Shown here one piece after another: positions 35,065 through 44,387 of a stretch of DNA of 64,000 nt (position 1 is the stretch's first letter; each line of letters opens with the position of its first letter). Both the position numbers and the translations under genes were made by a program. Location: positions 97,705-161,704 of the forward strand of contig NZ_WKJG01000028.1 of the NCBI RefSeq assembly GCF_027853235.1. Direction: 5' to 3'. The notes under the pieces are model-generated. The model was not told the origin of the DNA. It did no database searches and saw only the letters and a program-made list of their open reading frames with translations. The DNA comes from Aliibacillus thermotolerans (lineage in GTDB: Bacteria > Bacillota > Bacilli > Bacillales > Marinococcaceae).

Positions 35065-36088
35065 TATTCGCGAAAAAGTGAAAATGATCCCGAAAAAAAC
35101 AGAGGAAGCAGCGAGAGAAAAAGGAATTCCGACCGCCTTTTTCGTTCTCGTGCGGAAGGAATTCACCGACTATATCCGTAGCTGGAGAATTATCATTTTG
35201 CTTGCTATTATTTTGCTCGCTTGTTTCGGATCCCTTTATACGGCAATGACAACCATTTCTGAAGCCATTGACAATAGTGAGGCCGAGGAACTTGGTAATA
35301 ACCTCTATTTATTCCTTCAATTGTTTACTGTATCCGACGGCACTTTGCCATCTTTTATTACCTTTGTTGGTTTTCTCGGACCACTTTTTGGTATTGCCCT
35401 TGGCTTTGATGCCATTAATTCAGAACGGAATAGAGGCACGTTAAGCCGACTCATGTCTCAACCGATTCCGCGCGATGATGTCATCAATGCTAAATTTGTA
35501 GCATCGCTATTACTCAATGTCGTGCTATTCTTTTCGTTAGGATTTATCGTGATGGGGCTCGGTATTCTGTTGCTTGGAATTCCACCGACCGTGGAAGAAT
35601 TTTTGCGTATTTTTTATTTTTTGATCGTTTGTATCGTCTATATCGCCTTTTGGCTTAATTTAGGGGTTCTTTTTTCCGTCGTGTTCAAAAACGCTGCTAC
35701 ATCCGCATTATCAAGCATTGCCATCTGGCTTTTCTTTCAAATATTTTATGGAATGATCATCCAGCTTCTCTCTCGACCAATTTTAAATCCGGAGACAATT
35801 ACCGATATCTCCGATGCGATTAGCCGGCAAGGAGTCGTTATTAATTTAATGCGGCTTTCACCAAGCTATTTATTTGAAGAGTCAACGACCATTCTGCTTT
35901 CTCCAAGTACCCGTAGCCTCGGGCCTTTAACGGTGGAACAGGCAACCGGTGCGGTGGCAGGACCGCTTCCTTTAAGCCAAAGTCTGTTGCTCATCTGGCC
36001 GCAACTCACCGGGTTAATTGCCGCAACCCTCGTTTGTTTTGCTATCGCATATATCATTTTTATGCGTCAAGAAATTCGTTCGAATTAA
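35051..36088 (+). CDS. ABC-2 type exporter permease
   Basis: About 345 aa from a TTG at 35051 with AAGGG 10 nt upstream; the frame opens at 35033 (TTG) and GTG 35042 is also possible. After a hydrophilic N-terminus there are six membrane helices, with a large loop between helices 1 and 2 and the ABC2 signature-like segment NSERNRGTLSRLMSQPIPR. It overlaps the ATPase gene end, so translation is coupled. It is the transmembrane part of the exporter. Confidence 0.88.
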   Translation: MNLASIREKVKMIPKKTEEAAREKGIPTAFFVLVRKEFTDYIRSWRIIILLAIILLACFGSLYTAMTTISEAIDNSEAEELGNNLYLFLQLFTVSDGTLPSFITFVGFLGPLFGIALGFDAINSERNRGTLSRLMSQPIPRDDVINAKFVASLLLNVVLFFSLGFIVMGLGILLLGIPPTVEEFLRIFYFLIVCIVYIAFWLNLGVLFSVVFKNAATSALSSIAIWLFFQIFYGMIIQLLSRPILNPETITDISDAISRQGVVINLMRLSPSYLFEESTTILLSPSTRSLGPLTVEQATGAVAGPLPLSQSLLLIWPQLTGLIAATLVCFAIAYIIFMRQEIRSN

Positions 36089-36219
36089 GAGAAATGACTC
36101 TGTGATGATGTCATTGCTAGACTTGTCCCACCTACTTTTTGATTAGAGGATGTTTTGAATCATTGTCCATCACCATTTTCTTCTGACTACGTCAAAAAGA
36201 AAACAAAACATTTTGACGG

Positions 36220-36702
36220 TTAGCGTCTTTTTTCATGGAACTGTCGGTGCAGTTCACGAACTTGTTCTGCAAGCTCAGGTACAGGCCCATCCACTACGGT
36301 ATCACGAATCACTTCTTGAATAGGAAGATTCCGAACACGGGATGGCGAGAGTCCCATCTCGTTCATCCATTGGGCTAGCTGTACAGATGAGCTTGCATAC
36401 ACAATCCGCCCTAAACCAACCCACCCATGAGCGGCAGCACACATCGGACAATGTTCACCGGAAGTATAGACTGTCGCTTTCCTTCTTTCTTCACGTGTCA
36501 TGTGAGCCGCTGCCCAACGTGCGATAGCAAATTCCGGGTGTCTTGTATCGTCACCACATGCAACGTGGTTATGGTCTTCAAATAGTACTTCCCCATCTGC
36601 TGAAACAAGGACAGAGCCAAATGGCTCGTCACCTTTCTCCAGCGCCGTTTTTGCTAACTCAACACAACGTCGAAGGTGCTTCAAATCCGTTTCATTAATC
36701 AT
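36220..36702 (-). CDS. Nucleoside/base deaminase (CDA superfamily)
   Basis: 160 aa. Zinc ligands and the catalytic Glu are in the HPEFAIA and GEHCPMCAAAHGW motifs of the cytidine deaminase fold. PFGSVLVSADGEVL gives the substrate-binding start. It resembles guanine deaminase/TadA-like nucleoside deaminases but is not closest to B. subtilis GuaD as I recall it (HPE in place of HAE). ATG with GAGGAGG. The exact substrate is open. No neighbours suggest a pathway. Confidence 0.82.
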   Translation of the reverse strand: MINETDLKHLRRCVELAKTALEKGDEPFGSVLVSADGEVLFEDHNHVACGDDTRHPEFAIARWAAAHMTREERRKATVYTSGEHCPMCAAAHGWVGLGRIVYASSSVQLAQWMNEMGLSPSRVRNLPIQEVIRDTVVDGPVPELAEQVRELHRQFHEKRR

Positions 36703-36811
36703 CTTGGAAACCTCCTCCTCATGAATGATCTGTTTTCAAAAGAATAACGGTATGTAAAGTTATTTAAACTATACCATATTGCATTTTCTAGGAATGGCTC
36801 TTTGATGCATC

Positions 36812-36853
36812 GGAAAAAAGCAAAAACAGGAGATGTTTCTTTTCCCCTGTTTT
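36812..36853 (-). terminator. Terminator of the small membrane protein gene
   Basis: On the minus strand AAAACAGG and CCTGTTTT form a stem over a loop of about 13 nt, followed by TTGCTTTTTT. Confidence 0.75.
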
Positions 36854-36995
36854 ACGAGCTTTTACCAATGAGAAGCCGAGCGATCACAAGTACGATCGCG
36901 ACAATGAATAAAGTATGTATTAAACCACCTGCGATTCCAAAGAAAAAGCCAATTGCCCACAGGATGAATAAAATGATAGCGAGCCTCGTGAGCAT
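36852..36995 (-). CDS. Lmo0937-like small membrane protein
   Basis: 47 aa from the ATG at 36995 with AAAGGAGGAGG upstream. Two short hydrophobic helices (LAIILFILWAIGFFF and TLFIVAIVLVIARLLIG) are joined by GIAGGLIH. This fits the widespread lmo0937/DUF5670 family. Function is unknown; relatives are often stress genes. It has its own terminator. Confidence 0.82.
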   Translation of the reverse strand: MLTRLAIILFILWAIGFFFGIAGGLIHTLFIVAIVLVIARLLIGKSS

Positions 36996-37020
36996 GTTTT
37001 CCTCCTCCTTTACCCATGAT

Positions 37021-37049
37021 AAAGAGAACAGGCGCAACCTGTTCTCTTT
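37021..37049 (-). terminator. Terminator of the rhodanese gene
   Basis: AAAGAGAACAGG and CCTGTTCTCTTT pair over a 5-nt loop, immediately after the rhodanese stop on the minus strand. Confidence 0.85.
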
Positions 37050-37422
37050 ATTTGCGATATAAATCCTTTGCGTCTTGTACTAATTTCTCCATCCCTGTTT
37101 CTACTTCACTATCCCAAGCAAGCATACCGCCGGCAAAGTTTTTGACATGTTGAATGCCGTGATCTTTGAAGTATAGGGCAGTATGTTGGCTGCGATTGCC
37201 ACTACGACACACTAAAATGTAATTTTTCTCTTTATCTATCTCATCAATTAATTCCGGGACTTCTCGCATCGGTAAAAGCGGCACTCCTGGAATATGCCCT
37301 TCCGTATATTCCGAAGGTTCTCTCACATCAATCACGATTGTTGCATCGGATTCATCTTTTAAAATATTTTTTAATTCTTCCACGTTAATCTGTTCCACAC
37401 CTTCCCGTTCATACGCCATCAT
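37048..37422 (-). CDS. Single-domain rhodanese-like protein
   Basis: 124 aa. The active-site loop CRSGNRS (Cys near residue 73) and the start VIDVREPSEYTEGHIPG are diagnostic. It can carry a persulfide and transfer sulfur in the cytosol; the acceptor is unknown. It has no neighbouring sulfur genes here. A second ATG directly follows the first. Confidence 0.92.
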   Translation of the reverse strand: MMAYEREGVEQINVEELKNILKDESDATIVIDVREPSEYTEGHIPGVPLLPMREVPELIDEIDKEKNYILVCRSGNRSQHTALYFKDHGIQHVKNFAGGMLAWDSEVETGMEKLVQDAKDLYRK

Positions 37423-37440
37423 TCAAAACCCCTTTTTCTG

Positions 37441-38538
37441 TTAGTTTTCCTTTGGACTGTTCCTTAATTTTAGCAAGCGATACGAGTGACTGACAACTAC
37501 TTTTAATACGGCATAAGTCGGCACTGCTAACAAGAGGCCTAGAAGACCTGCGAACCGACCGGCGACAACGAGTAGTAATATAATCGTTAAAGGATGAATA
37601 TCCAATTTTCTTCCCATGACTTGCGGGGAAATGAAGTTACTTTCAATTTGTTGCACAATGACAACTACAATCACGACTAAAAGAGCCATAAAAGGAGAAT
37701 CGAGTAAACCAACAATCACCCCTGGAAACGTTCCAATCCACGGTCCCACAAATGGAATCACGTTTGTAAACATAGCAATTGCCGCTAATAGCAAAGGATA
37801 ATCTAAGTCGATAATCACATATCCAATAAAAACGCACACACCGACGAAAAAACTGACGATTAATTGACCTTGGATATAAGAACTAAGCGCTTCATTCATG
37901 TCAGCCAATATTTTACGCCCTTCTTTTTCTTGCTTCGCAGGAAGGAGTCGCAAAATAAATTCCGGAGCTTTTTCCCCTTCTTTTAACATGTAAAAGAGGA
38001 TAAACGGAATGATAATAATAATAATAAACACATTTGTAATCATACCGACCACGTTGGCGATATTGCTTCCAATCCCAGAGAGTACCTCATTTAAATACTG
38101 TGTCGCATTTCTCGTCCACTCATTCCAATCTAATCCTTCCATTTCTTCAATAAAGCGATTAAACCATTCTTGGTTTTGTAGTGAAGTTAACAGATGACGC
38201 GTTTCATTCACAATCCCTGGTATACTATCTACTAAACTCATGAATTGCCGTTGTAGTGGTGGTCCAATCAGTATCATCAGTAAAACAAAAAGTCCTGCGG
38301 CAATGAGATAAAGTAACAGAATGGCAAGACCTCTTGGTAATTTCAAATATTTTGTCATTAATTTAACTACTGGATTAAATAAGTAGAAAAGAACTCCTGC
38401 AATGACAATCGGAGCGAAAAGGGATGAGACGAGTACGACAATCGGTGCAAAAATAAAATCAACGAGCGTTCCTAAATAAATAATGAGTAACACGAGAATG
38501 AGCCCATAACAAATACGAAAAAATTTTCCTTGAGGCAT
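37441..38538 (-). CDS. AI-2E family (PerM/YrrI-like) membrane transporter
   Basis: 365 aa from the ATG at 38538 with weak GGTGATC upstream; the frame opens at 38568. Eight predicted helices, a hydrophilic insertion of about 140 residues (PPLQRQFMSLVDSIPGIVNE...), and the family segment FVGPWIGTFPGVIVGL near residue 265. Some members act as Na+ or autoinducer exporters; the family name is based on one example, so the substrate is not certain. Encoded 18 bp upstream of the rhodanese gene on the same strand. Confidence 0.9.
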   Translation of the reverse strand: MPQGKFFRICYGLILVLLIIYLGTLVDFIFAPIVVLVSSLFAPIVIAGVLFYLFNPVVKLMTKYLKLPRGLAILLLYLIAAGLFVLLMILIGPPLQRQFMSLVDSIPGIVNETRHLLTSLQNQEWFNRFIEEMEGLDWNEWTRNATQYLNEVLSGIGSNIANVVGMITNVFIIIIIIPFILFYMLKEGEKAPEFILRLLPAKQEKEGRKILADMNEALSSYIQGQLIVSFFVGVCVFIGYVIIDLDYPLLLAAIAMFTNVIPFVGPWIGTFPGVIVGLLDSPFMALLVVIVVVIVQQIESNFISPQVMGRKLDIHPLTIILLLVVAGRFAGLLGLLLAVPTYAVLKVVVSHSYRLLKLRNSPKEN

Positions 38539-38687
38539 TTGATCACCACGTCTATCCAACATTTTCATTTTATTATATCACATCGTTTGATTTCACATAT
38601 GTCATTTTCGTCGACATAGTGAAAAACAAAACCATCTTAATAGGACAATGATTGACAAAAAGCGCATGACACCAATACTTTTTTGTT

Positions 38688-38716
38688 TTGACAATAGTAT
38701 TCTTTTCTGGTTAAAT
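38688..38716 (+). promoter_or_regulatory. Promoter of the TAXI-TRAP genes
   Basis: Perfect TTGACA (38688-38693), 17 bp, then TTAAAT (38711-38716) with a TGG extension. It lies about 40 bp before the ribosome binding site of the solute-binding protein gene. Confidence 0.7.
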
Positions 38717-38762
38717 ATAACTGAACTATGAGAATTAACTAATAAATAAAGGGGGCAATGAA

Positions 38763-39887
38763 ATGAAGAAAAAATGGTTATTTATCCTTGCCATGCTATT
38801 TACCTTTGGACTTCTTTTAGCTGCATGTGGTGGCGGTGATGGCGATGAGGGTGCTGACACCGGAGAAGACACCACACCACAAGAGGATGCAGGAGGAGAT
38901 TCTGACCAAGAAGGTGTTGCTGGTGAAGGGATGCTAGAATTACAACTTGGTACCGGTTCCACTGGAGGTACATATTATCCTCTAGGTCAGGAAATTGCGA
39001 ACACATTGAACGCAAATGTAGACATTGAAGGTTTTGACGTGAGTGCGGTTTCATCCGATGCGTCTGTCGACAACTTAGCACAAATCTTCCGCGGTGAAAT
39101 GCAACTTGGTATGGCCGTACACATTACTGCTCTCGAAGCATTGGAAGGTGCGGGAGATTTTAGCGGTCAAGTCATTGATAACTTTGGCTTTATGGGGCAT
39201 ATTTATCCAGAAGTGATGCAAATAGTAACGACAGCAGACACAGGAATTACTTCCATTGAAGAATTAGAAGGAAAACGCGTGAACCTCGGTCCTCCAGGAA
39301 GCGCTACAAACTCTGCAGCGAGATTGATTTTAGAAGCGCATGGTCTTGAAGATGGAGACTACGAAGCATTTGAAGAAGGATTTGGCGATGCAGCATCTCG
39401 ACTCCAAGATGGTAACTTAGACGCAAACTTCGGACTTCTTGGTCTTCCTGCCGGTAATATTGAAGAACTTGCGACTCAAAGAGATGTTGTATTCTTGCCA
39501 ATCGAAGGGGAAGCGCTTGAATACGTTCAAGAAAACAGTGATTACGGTCACATCGAAATTGAACCAGGTACCTATAGTTTCCTTGAAGAACCTGTAAGTA
39601 CCGTCACTGCTTATGCAATTCTAGTCGGATCCCTCGATCAAGTAGATGAAGATACCGCTTATGAAATTACGAAACAACTATATGAAAATTCCGATAGCAT
39701 TACCCATGAACAAGGTCAATTTATGACATTAGAAAACGTCTTAAACGGTTCGGAAGGAATTCCATTCCATCCAGGTTCGGAGCGCTACTTTGAAGAGCAA
39801 GGTCTTTTAAACGGCAATGGCGCGGATACAGAAACTGCGGATGAAGAAGAAACAGAAGAAGAAACGGACACTGAAACCGAAGAATAA
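38763..39887 (+). CDS. TAXI family TRAP transporter solute-binding lipoprotein
   Basis: 374 aa. A lipobox LLLAAC is followed by a long acidic linker (residues 22-60), then the TAXI domain: QLGTGSTGGTYYPLGQEIA near 63, and GKRVNLGPPGSATNSAARLIL near 170. The C-terminal 20 residues are almost only Glu, Asp and Thr. TAXI proteins feed TRAP transporters driven by Na+ or H+; the characterised ones bind glutamate or related dicarboxylates. The fused permease gene follows after 200 bp, beyond a terminator-like hairpin, and presumably is the partner. Confidence 0.93.
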   Translation: MKKKWLFILAMLFTFGLLLAACGGGDGDEGADTGEDTTPQEDAGGDSDQEGVAGEGMLELQLGTGSTGGTYYPLGQEIANTLNANVDIEGFDVSAVSSDASVDNLAQIFRGEMQLGMAVHITALEALEGAGDFSGQVIDNFGFMGHIYPEVMQIVTTADTGITSIEELEGKRVNLGPPGSATNSAARLILEAHGLEDGDYEAFEEGFGDAASRLQDGNLDANFGLLGLPAGNIEELATQRDVVFLPIEGEALEYVQENSDYGHIEIEPGTYSFLEEPVSTVTAYAILVGSLDQVDEDTAYEITKQLYENSDSITHEQGQFMTLENVLNGSEGIPFHPGSERYFEEQGLLNGNGADTETADEEETEEETDTETEE

Positions 39888-39896
39888 TTCGTATGA

Positions 39897-39938
39897 AAAT
39901 ACCGGGACTGGCACATACGCCGGTGTCGGTATTTTTTC
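39897..39938 (+). terminator. Hairpin between TAXI protein and permease genes
   Basis: AATACCGG...and CCGGTGTCGGTATT form an imperfect stem followed by TTTTTT. It would let the binding protein be made in excess over the permease. Confidence 0.75.
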
Positions 39939-40087
39939 GTTTTCACAAGACTTTTCTGAATGCTCTGTAATATAATAGAGATATAGAAATAAGACAAAAC
40001 ATCATTTTTTTGTTATGATAGTCTCGGTCATTTTCCCGTCCATTCCTCCTTTAGATTTTTGAATACATGATAAGGTGGTGACTATCT

Positions 40088-42046
40088 ATGGAGAAAAACA
40101 ATCCAGCAGATGAAAACCTTACGAATGAAGAAATCATTAAAAAGTACGACAAAGAATCGAATTACCGGACGAACTTAGGAAAGTGGGCATTTTTAGTGAC
40201 TGTTATTGGGATTGCGCTCACCGTGTTCCATTTATTAACGGCAAGCAACCCTTATCGATCTGTGATTCAAGGGGCAATTCACCTAGCCGGGGGGTTATCT
40301 CTCATTTACTTACTTTACCCTTTTAAAAAATCAATGACCGGTCGACGAGGAATTCCATGGTACGACATTGTTTTGGCCTTTCTCGCGTTGTTCTCAAATT
40401 TTTACATTGTCGTTAATTACGACTCCTTGTTCCGTGGTTCCGTCGTTCTCGGCTATACGACATTTGATAAATTGGTGGCCGGGGTATTTATTATCCTCTT
40501 ACTGGAGGCGACAAGAAGAGCCGTAGGGACACCAATTGTTGTCATCGCGCTATTCGCAATGGCGTACGGTTTATGGGGAAATCAAATTCCATTGTTTGGT
40601 CACGCTGGTTTTGATCTCGATCAATTGATTACACGACTCGTCTATTCCAGTGAAGCAATATTTGGTACTCCAATTCAAATTTCATCCACATACATTTTCT
40701 TGTTTTTGTTCTTTGGTGTGATGCTTGTAAGGACGAATATAGGTCACTTTTTCAATGACCTTGCCTTCGGATTAACCGGACGCTTTACCGGTGGAACAGC
40801 AAAAGCAGCAGTTGTTGCTTCCGGTTTACAAGGAATGGTAACAGGAAGCTCGGTTGCCAACACGGTCAGTTCCGGTTCCTTTACTATTCCAATGATGAAA
40901 CGAGCTGGTTTTAAACCGGAGTTCGCAGGAGCAACGGAAGCAGCTGCTTCTACGGGCGGACAAATTATGCCACCGATTATGGGTGCTGCTGCATTTATCA
41001 TGATTGAAACAATCGGCGTTCCATATAATGAAATCATTCTCGTTGCAATCATTCCAGCACTATTATATTTTTCCGGTGTTTTCCTTGGAACTCATTTTGA
41101 AGCCCGCAAGCAAAAAATTTATGGTCTACCAAAAGATCAATTGCCACAATGGAAAAAGTTGTTGAAGCGGATTGATTTATTGTTACCTCTTGTTGCTATT
41201 TTATTTATGCTATATAGCGGATATACGCCAACGACCGCGGCATTATGGGGAATTTTCGCTGCTTTTGTCATTAGCTTCTTTAGAAAAGACACGCGTCTAT
41301 CCATTAAAGGAATGTTACAAACGTTAGAACAAGGTGCTCGCATCGCCTTACCGGTAATCGCTGCCTGCGCGACTGCTGGTATTATTGTTGGTATTGTCGT
41401 GTTTACCGGACTCGGAGGAAAAATCGCTAGTGGGATTATTCAACTTGCAGGCGGTAATTTCTTCTTAGTGCTCTTTTTCACAATGATTGCGTGCATCATT
41501 CTCGGTATGGGGTTACCAACAACCGCGAACTATGTGGTGACAGCTTCTCTTGCAGCTCCTGCCATTATTGAATTTGGCGTTCCAGTCATCGCTGCACACT
41601 TTTTCGTCTTTTACTTTGGCATTGTTGCAGATATTACTCCGCCAGTGTGTCTCGCCGCTTATGCCGGTGCCGGCATTGCCCGTGGAAGACCGATGAAAAC
41701 CGGAGTCACGGCAGTTCAGCTAGCCATTGCAGCGTTCGTCATTCCATATATATTTGCAAGTAATCCTGTTCTTCTCCTACAAGATACAACAGCAGGCACA
41801 TTAATACCTGCAATCATTACAGCACTGCTTGGAATGACAGCCATTAGCGCAGGAATGATTAACTATTTCGTTGTAAAAAATACAATCATTGAACGAATCT
41901 TGCTTTTCGGAGGAGGTGTTTTGCTCCTGATTCCGGATATCTTCATTTCTGTCGGTGGACTCGTTGTTTGTGCGCTCGTTTACGTGTTACAAAAAGTACG
42001 TGAAAAAAAAGAGTCGAATCATAACATGCCAGCCACCGAATCTTAA
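40088..42046 (+). CDS. TRAP transporter fused small-large permease (DctQM type, TAXI class)
   Basis: 652 aa with about 17 membrane helices. The N-terminal part (to about 180) replaces the small subunit. The large DctM-like part holds the segments GTAKAAVVASGLQGMVTGSS (near 240), ATEAAASTGGQIMPPIMGAAA (near 285) and MGLPTTANYVVTA (near 475), which form the substrate/ion sites. ATG with AAGGTGG. It works with the TAXI lipoprotein before it. The likely substrate is an acidic amino or organic acid, by analogy with known TAXI systems. Confidence 0.93.
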   Translation: MEKNNPADENLTNEEIIKKYDKESNYRTNLGKWAFLVTVIGIALTVFHLLTASNPYRSVIQGAIHLAGGLSLIYLLYPFKKSMTGRRGIPWYDIVLAFLALFSNFYIVVNYDSLFRGSVVLGYTTFDKLVAGVFIILLLEATRRAVGTPIVVIALFAMAYGLWGNQIPLFGHAGFDLDQLITRLVYSSEAIFGTPIQISSTYIFLFLFFGVMLVRTNIGHFFNDLAFGLTGRFTGGTAKAAVVASGLQGMVTGSSVANTVSSGSFTIPMMKRAGFKPEFAGATEAAASTGGQIMPPIMGAAAFIMIETIGVPYNEIILVAIIPALLYFSGVFLGTHFEARKQKIYGLPKDQLPQWKKLLKRIDLLLPLVAILFMLYSGYTPTTAALWGIFAAFVISFFRKDTRLSIKGMLQTLEQGARIALPVIAACATAGIIVGIVVFTGLGGKIASGIIQLAGGNFFLVLFFTMIACIILGMGLPTTANYVVTASLAAPAIIEFGVPVIAAHFFVFYFGIVADITPPVCLAAYAGAGIARGRPMKTGVTAVQLAIAAFVIPYIFASNPVLLLQDTTAGTLIPAIITALLGMTAISAGMINYFVVKNTIIERILLFGGGVLLLIPDIFISVGGLVVCALVYVLQKVREKKESNHNMPATES

Positions 42047-42059
42047 AGAATATGTAGGT

Positions 42060-42096
42060 AGCCGATTCTGCTTAAAAGAATCGGCTCCTTTTTGTT
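42060..42096. terminator. Terminator after the TRAP permease
   Basis: AGCCGATTC and GAATCGGCT pair over a short loop, with a T-run on the + strand. It also lies directly behind the convergent RpiR gene. Confidence 0.8.
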
Positions 42097-42950
42097 TAAT
42101 CATGAAACACGTCAAAAGTTTCCCATAACTCTTCTAATTGTTGTAAACGTGTCTCTACCTTATCGTGTTCTAACCGAGTCACTGCGGTGATTAACGCACT
42201 GACGATACTTAAAGGTGCCGAAAATGAGTTTATAAATGAGTTGATTTCTGTCACGGCAAGTAACTTTCGATCTCCGTAAGCCACCAATGGAGACATCAGA
42301 TGGTCGGTAATGACAAGCGTCTTAGCTCCTTGTTGTTTGGCATACTTTAACACTTCCACTGTTCGTTTCGTGTACCGAGAAAAACCAAATCCGATCACTA
42401 AATCATCTTTTGTAATATCTAATAAATGTTCCGACACCCCGTCTGCTTCCCGAATCATTTCTGTGTTTTGTAACACTAAATCGAGATAAAATTCCAAAAA
42501 AGAGCCTACACTGACCGCACTGCGATAAGCAATGATGTAAATGCGATTGGCTTGCACGATATCTTTTACTGCCCCTTCAAACTCTTTCGCATTCACTTGT
42601 TGAATTGTTTCTTTTAAGTTTTGGACATCATCCATCAACACTTCCGTAATGGCGTTTTCCGGCGCGTCTTCTTTGTCTGTGGTCCGTACAAACACTTCGG
42701 CAGAGGTCCATTTCCGCTTTAATGCTTCTTGTAAATGTCGCTGTAAATCCGGATAGCCTTCGTAGTCTAAAAACATGGCAAAACGAATGACCGTTGCTTC
42801 GCCAACTCCTGCATTTTTTGCTAATTTGGAAGCGGTCAAGAAAGGAGCTGTTTCCGGATTGTTAATGATGTAATTTGCAATTTTCTTTTGCGACTTGCTC
42901 ATCTCATCTTGAAGTGCAATCATTCGTTTGTAAACATCACTTTCTAACAT
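42096..42950 (-). CDS. MurR/RpiR family transcriptional regulator
   Basis: 284 aa from the ATG at 42950 with GAGG upstream. The N-terminal helix-turn-helix domain (SKSQKKIANYIINNPE, LAKNAGVGEATVIRFAMFLDYEGY) is followed by a SIS sugar/phosphosugar-binding fold (AYRSAVSVGSFLEFYLDLVL). It is the second gene of a minus-strand pair behind the aminotransferase (gap 27 bp) and convergent with the TRAP permease. It probably controls the transporter and enzyme genes around it. The family usually senses phosphosugars, but some members serve amino or organic acids. Confidence 0.9.
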   Translation of the reverse strand: MLESDVYKRMIALQDEMSKSQKKIANYIINNPETAPFLTASKLAKNAGVGEATVIRFAMFLDYEGYPDLQRHLQEALKRKWTSAEVFVRTTDKEDAPENAITEVLMDDVQNLKETIQQVNAKEFEGAVKDIVQANRIYIIAYRSAVSVGSFLEFYLDLVLQNTEMIREADGVSEHLLDITKDDLVIGFGFSRYTKRTVEVLKYAKQQGAKTLVITDHLMSPLVAYGDRKLLAVTEINSFINSFSAPLSIVSALITAVTRLEHDKVETRLQQLEELWETFDVFHD

Positions 42951-42977
42951 GGCAATCCTCATTTCTACATTTGTACT

Positions 42978-44387
42978 TTAGAAACGAGAACCTCCATACA
43001 CTTCTTTGATGGCTTCTTCATATGCTGTAAGGGTGGTACGAATATCTTCTTCCGTGTGAGCGGTTGATACACTGTAACGATTCAATGGCTTCAAGTAAAT
43101 GCCCCTTTTTAACAGTGCGAAATCTATTTCTTTTCTCGTCGCTAAATCGGATTTTTGGAGGTCTCGATAGTTTCGTATTTTTCCCTTTGGTGATAATACT
43201 ACACTAAAGATAGACCCCATGCCAATCACTTTACCATTTACTTGATAGCGATCGAATATCTCTTGAATCCCTTGTTTTAGTTGGTTGGTCCGTTGTAATA
43301 AAACATCCATTTCTTTTTCTAAAATATCTAACACAGCCATTCCTGCTGCTAATATCATCGGGTGTCCGTTATACGTTCCGCTATGAAATAAGACATCTTG
43401 AGCCGTTTTGTTTTTACTTTGGCTCGCATCAAATACGTCGGAACCATGGCTCGGTGCACTTTGCATTAAAATATCTCTTTTTCCACCGACAACTCCGAAT
43501 GGAAATCCTCCTCCAACCGCTTTTCCAAGGGCTGTTAAATCCGGTGTCACCCCGTAAATACTTTGCACTCCTCCGAGGCAAGTACGATAACCCGTTTTCA
43601 CTTCATCAAAAATAAGTACCATATTTAATTCTTTCGTGATTTGTCGTAAACCTTTCATGAAGGACAGATCTGGCGGAATAAAGCCAGATTGAATCGGTTC
43701 AATCATCACCGCGCCTATTTCATCACGATGTTCCGTCAAAATCCGCTCACATGCTTTTAAATCGTTAAAAGGAAGAACGACTGTATTTCTTAAATGAGAA
43801 GGATGGATCCCTTTCGATTCGGGTAATGAGTTTGGTTCTCTCTCTTCCCCGGCTTCTTTCATAGATGGACTAACACTGACGAGCATCTGGTCATATCCTC
43901 CGTGATAATGCCCTTCAAACTTTGCCACTTTATGCTTTCCGGTGTAAGCAGCTGCCATACGCAATGCAAGCAATGTTGCTTCTGTTCCGGAATTGGTATA
44001 ACGAAGAAGCTCCATACTTGGAAAATGAGTTTGAATTCTTTTTCCCATTTCTATTTCTAAAGCGTGCGGAGTACCGAATAACCAGGTTCCATGATTTTCT
44101 ATATACTCCGTCATCGCTTTTTTCACTCTTTCATCACCATGACCGGTAACAAGTGCCCCATATCCCATGACATAATCAATATATTCTCGGTCATCCATGT
44201 CAATTACTTTCGATCCTCTTGCTTCTTTCATGGCTAGCGGATGAGGATCAAAATATTTGATGTTTGCCGTGACACCTCCAGGCATTACAGCATTCGCTGC
44301 TTCCATAAAATTTTTGGAACGGATGGAGTCCTTTTGGTAATCCAACATCGGATGACTCGACTTTTTAATTGCCATCTTTTTGTTCAT
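42978..44387 (-). CDS. Class III aminotransferase, glutamate-1-semialdehyde-aminomutase-like
   Basis: 469 aa. PLP-fold landmarks: MPGGVTANIKYFDPHPLAM near 35, YTNSGTEATLLALRMAAA near 130, LIFDEVKTGYR near 255 and the PLP-lysine motif LTALGKAVGGGFPFGV near 288. It is longer than HemL (about 430) and has an unusual insertion around 205-220 and 310-325. Together with the neighbours, it is more likely a beta-amino acid or omega transaminase than heme enzyme HemL. The start is uncertain: ATG 44387 lies very close to AAGGAG, while ATG 44375 is 13 nt from it. Divergent from the KamA-like gene across a 373-bp AT-rich region. Confidence 0.85.
   Translation of the reverse strand: MNKKMAIKKSSHPMLDYQKDSIRSKNFMEAANAVMPGGVTANIKYFDPHPLAMKEARGSKVIDMDDREYIDYVMGYGALVTGHGDERVKKAMTEYIENHGTWLFGTPHALEIEMGKRIQTHFPSMELLRYTNSGTEATLLALRMAAAYTGKHKVAKFEGHYHGGYDQMLVSVSPSMKEAGEEREPNSLPESKGIHPSHLRNTVVLPFNDLKACERILTEHRDEIGAVMIEPIQSGFIPPDLSFMKGLRQITKELNMVLIFDEVKTGYRTCLGGVQSIYGVTPDLTALGKAVGGGFPFGVVGGKRDILMQSAPSHGSDVFDASQSKNKTAQDVLFHSGTYNGHPMILAAGMAVLDILEKEMDVLLQRTNQLKQGIQEIFDRYQVNGKVIGMGSIFSVVLSPKGKIRNYRDLQKSDLATRKEIDFALLKRGIYLKPLNRYSVSTAHTEEDIRTTLTAYEEAIKEVYGGSRF

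Noticed and set aside
42978-44387. HemL (glutamate-1-semialdehyde aminomutase) for heme synthesis
   Set aside because: It is longer, has insertions, and lies beside a transporter and an aminomutase instead of hem genes.
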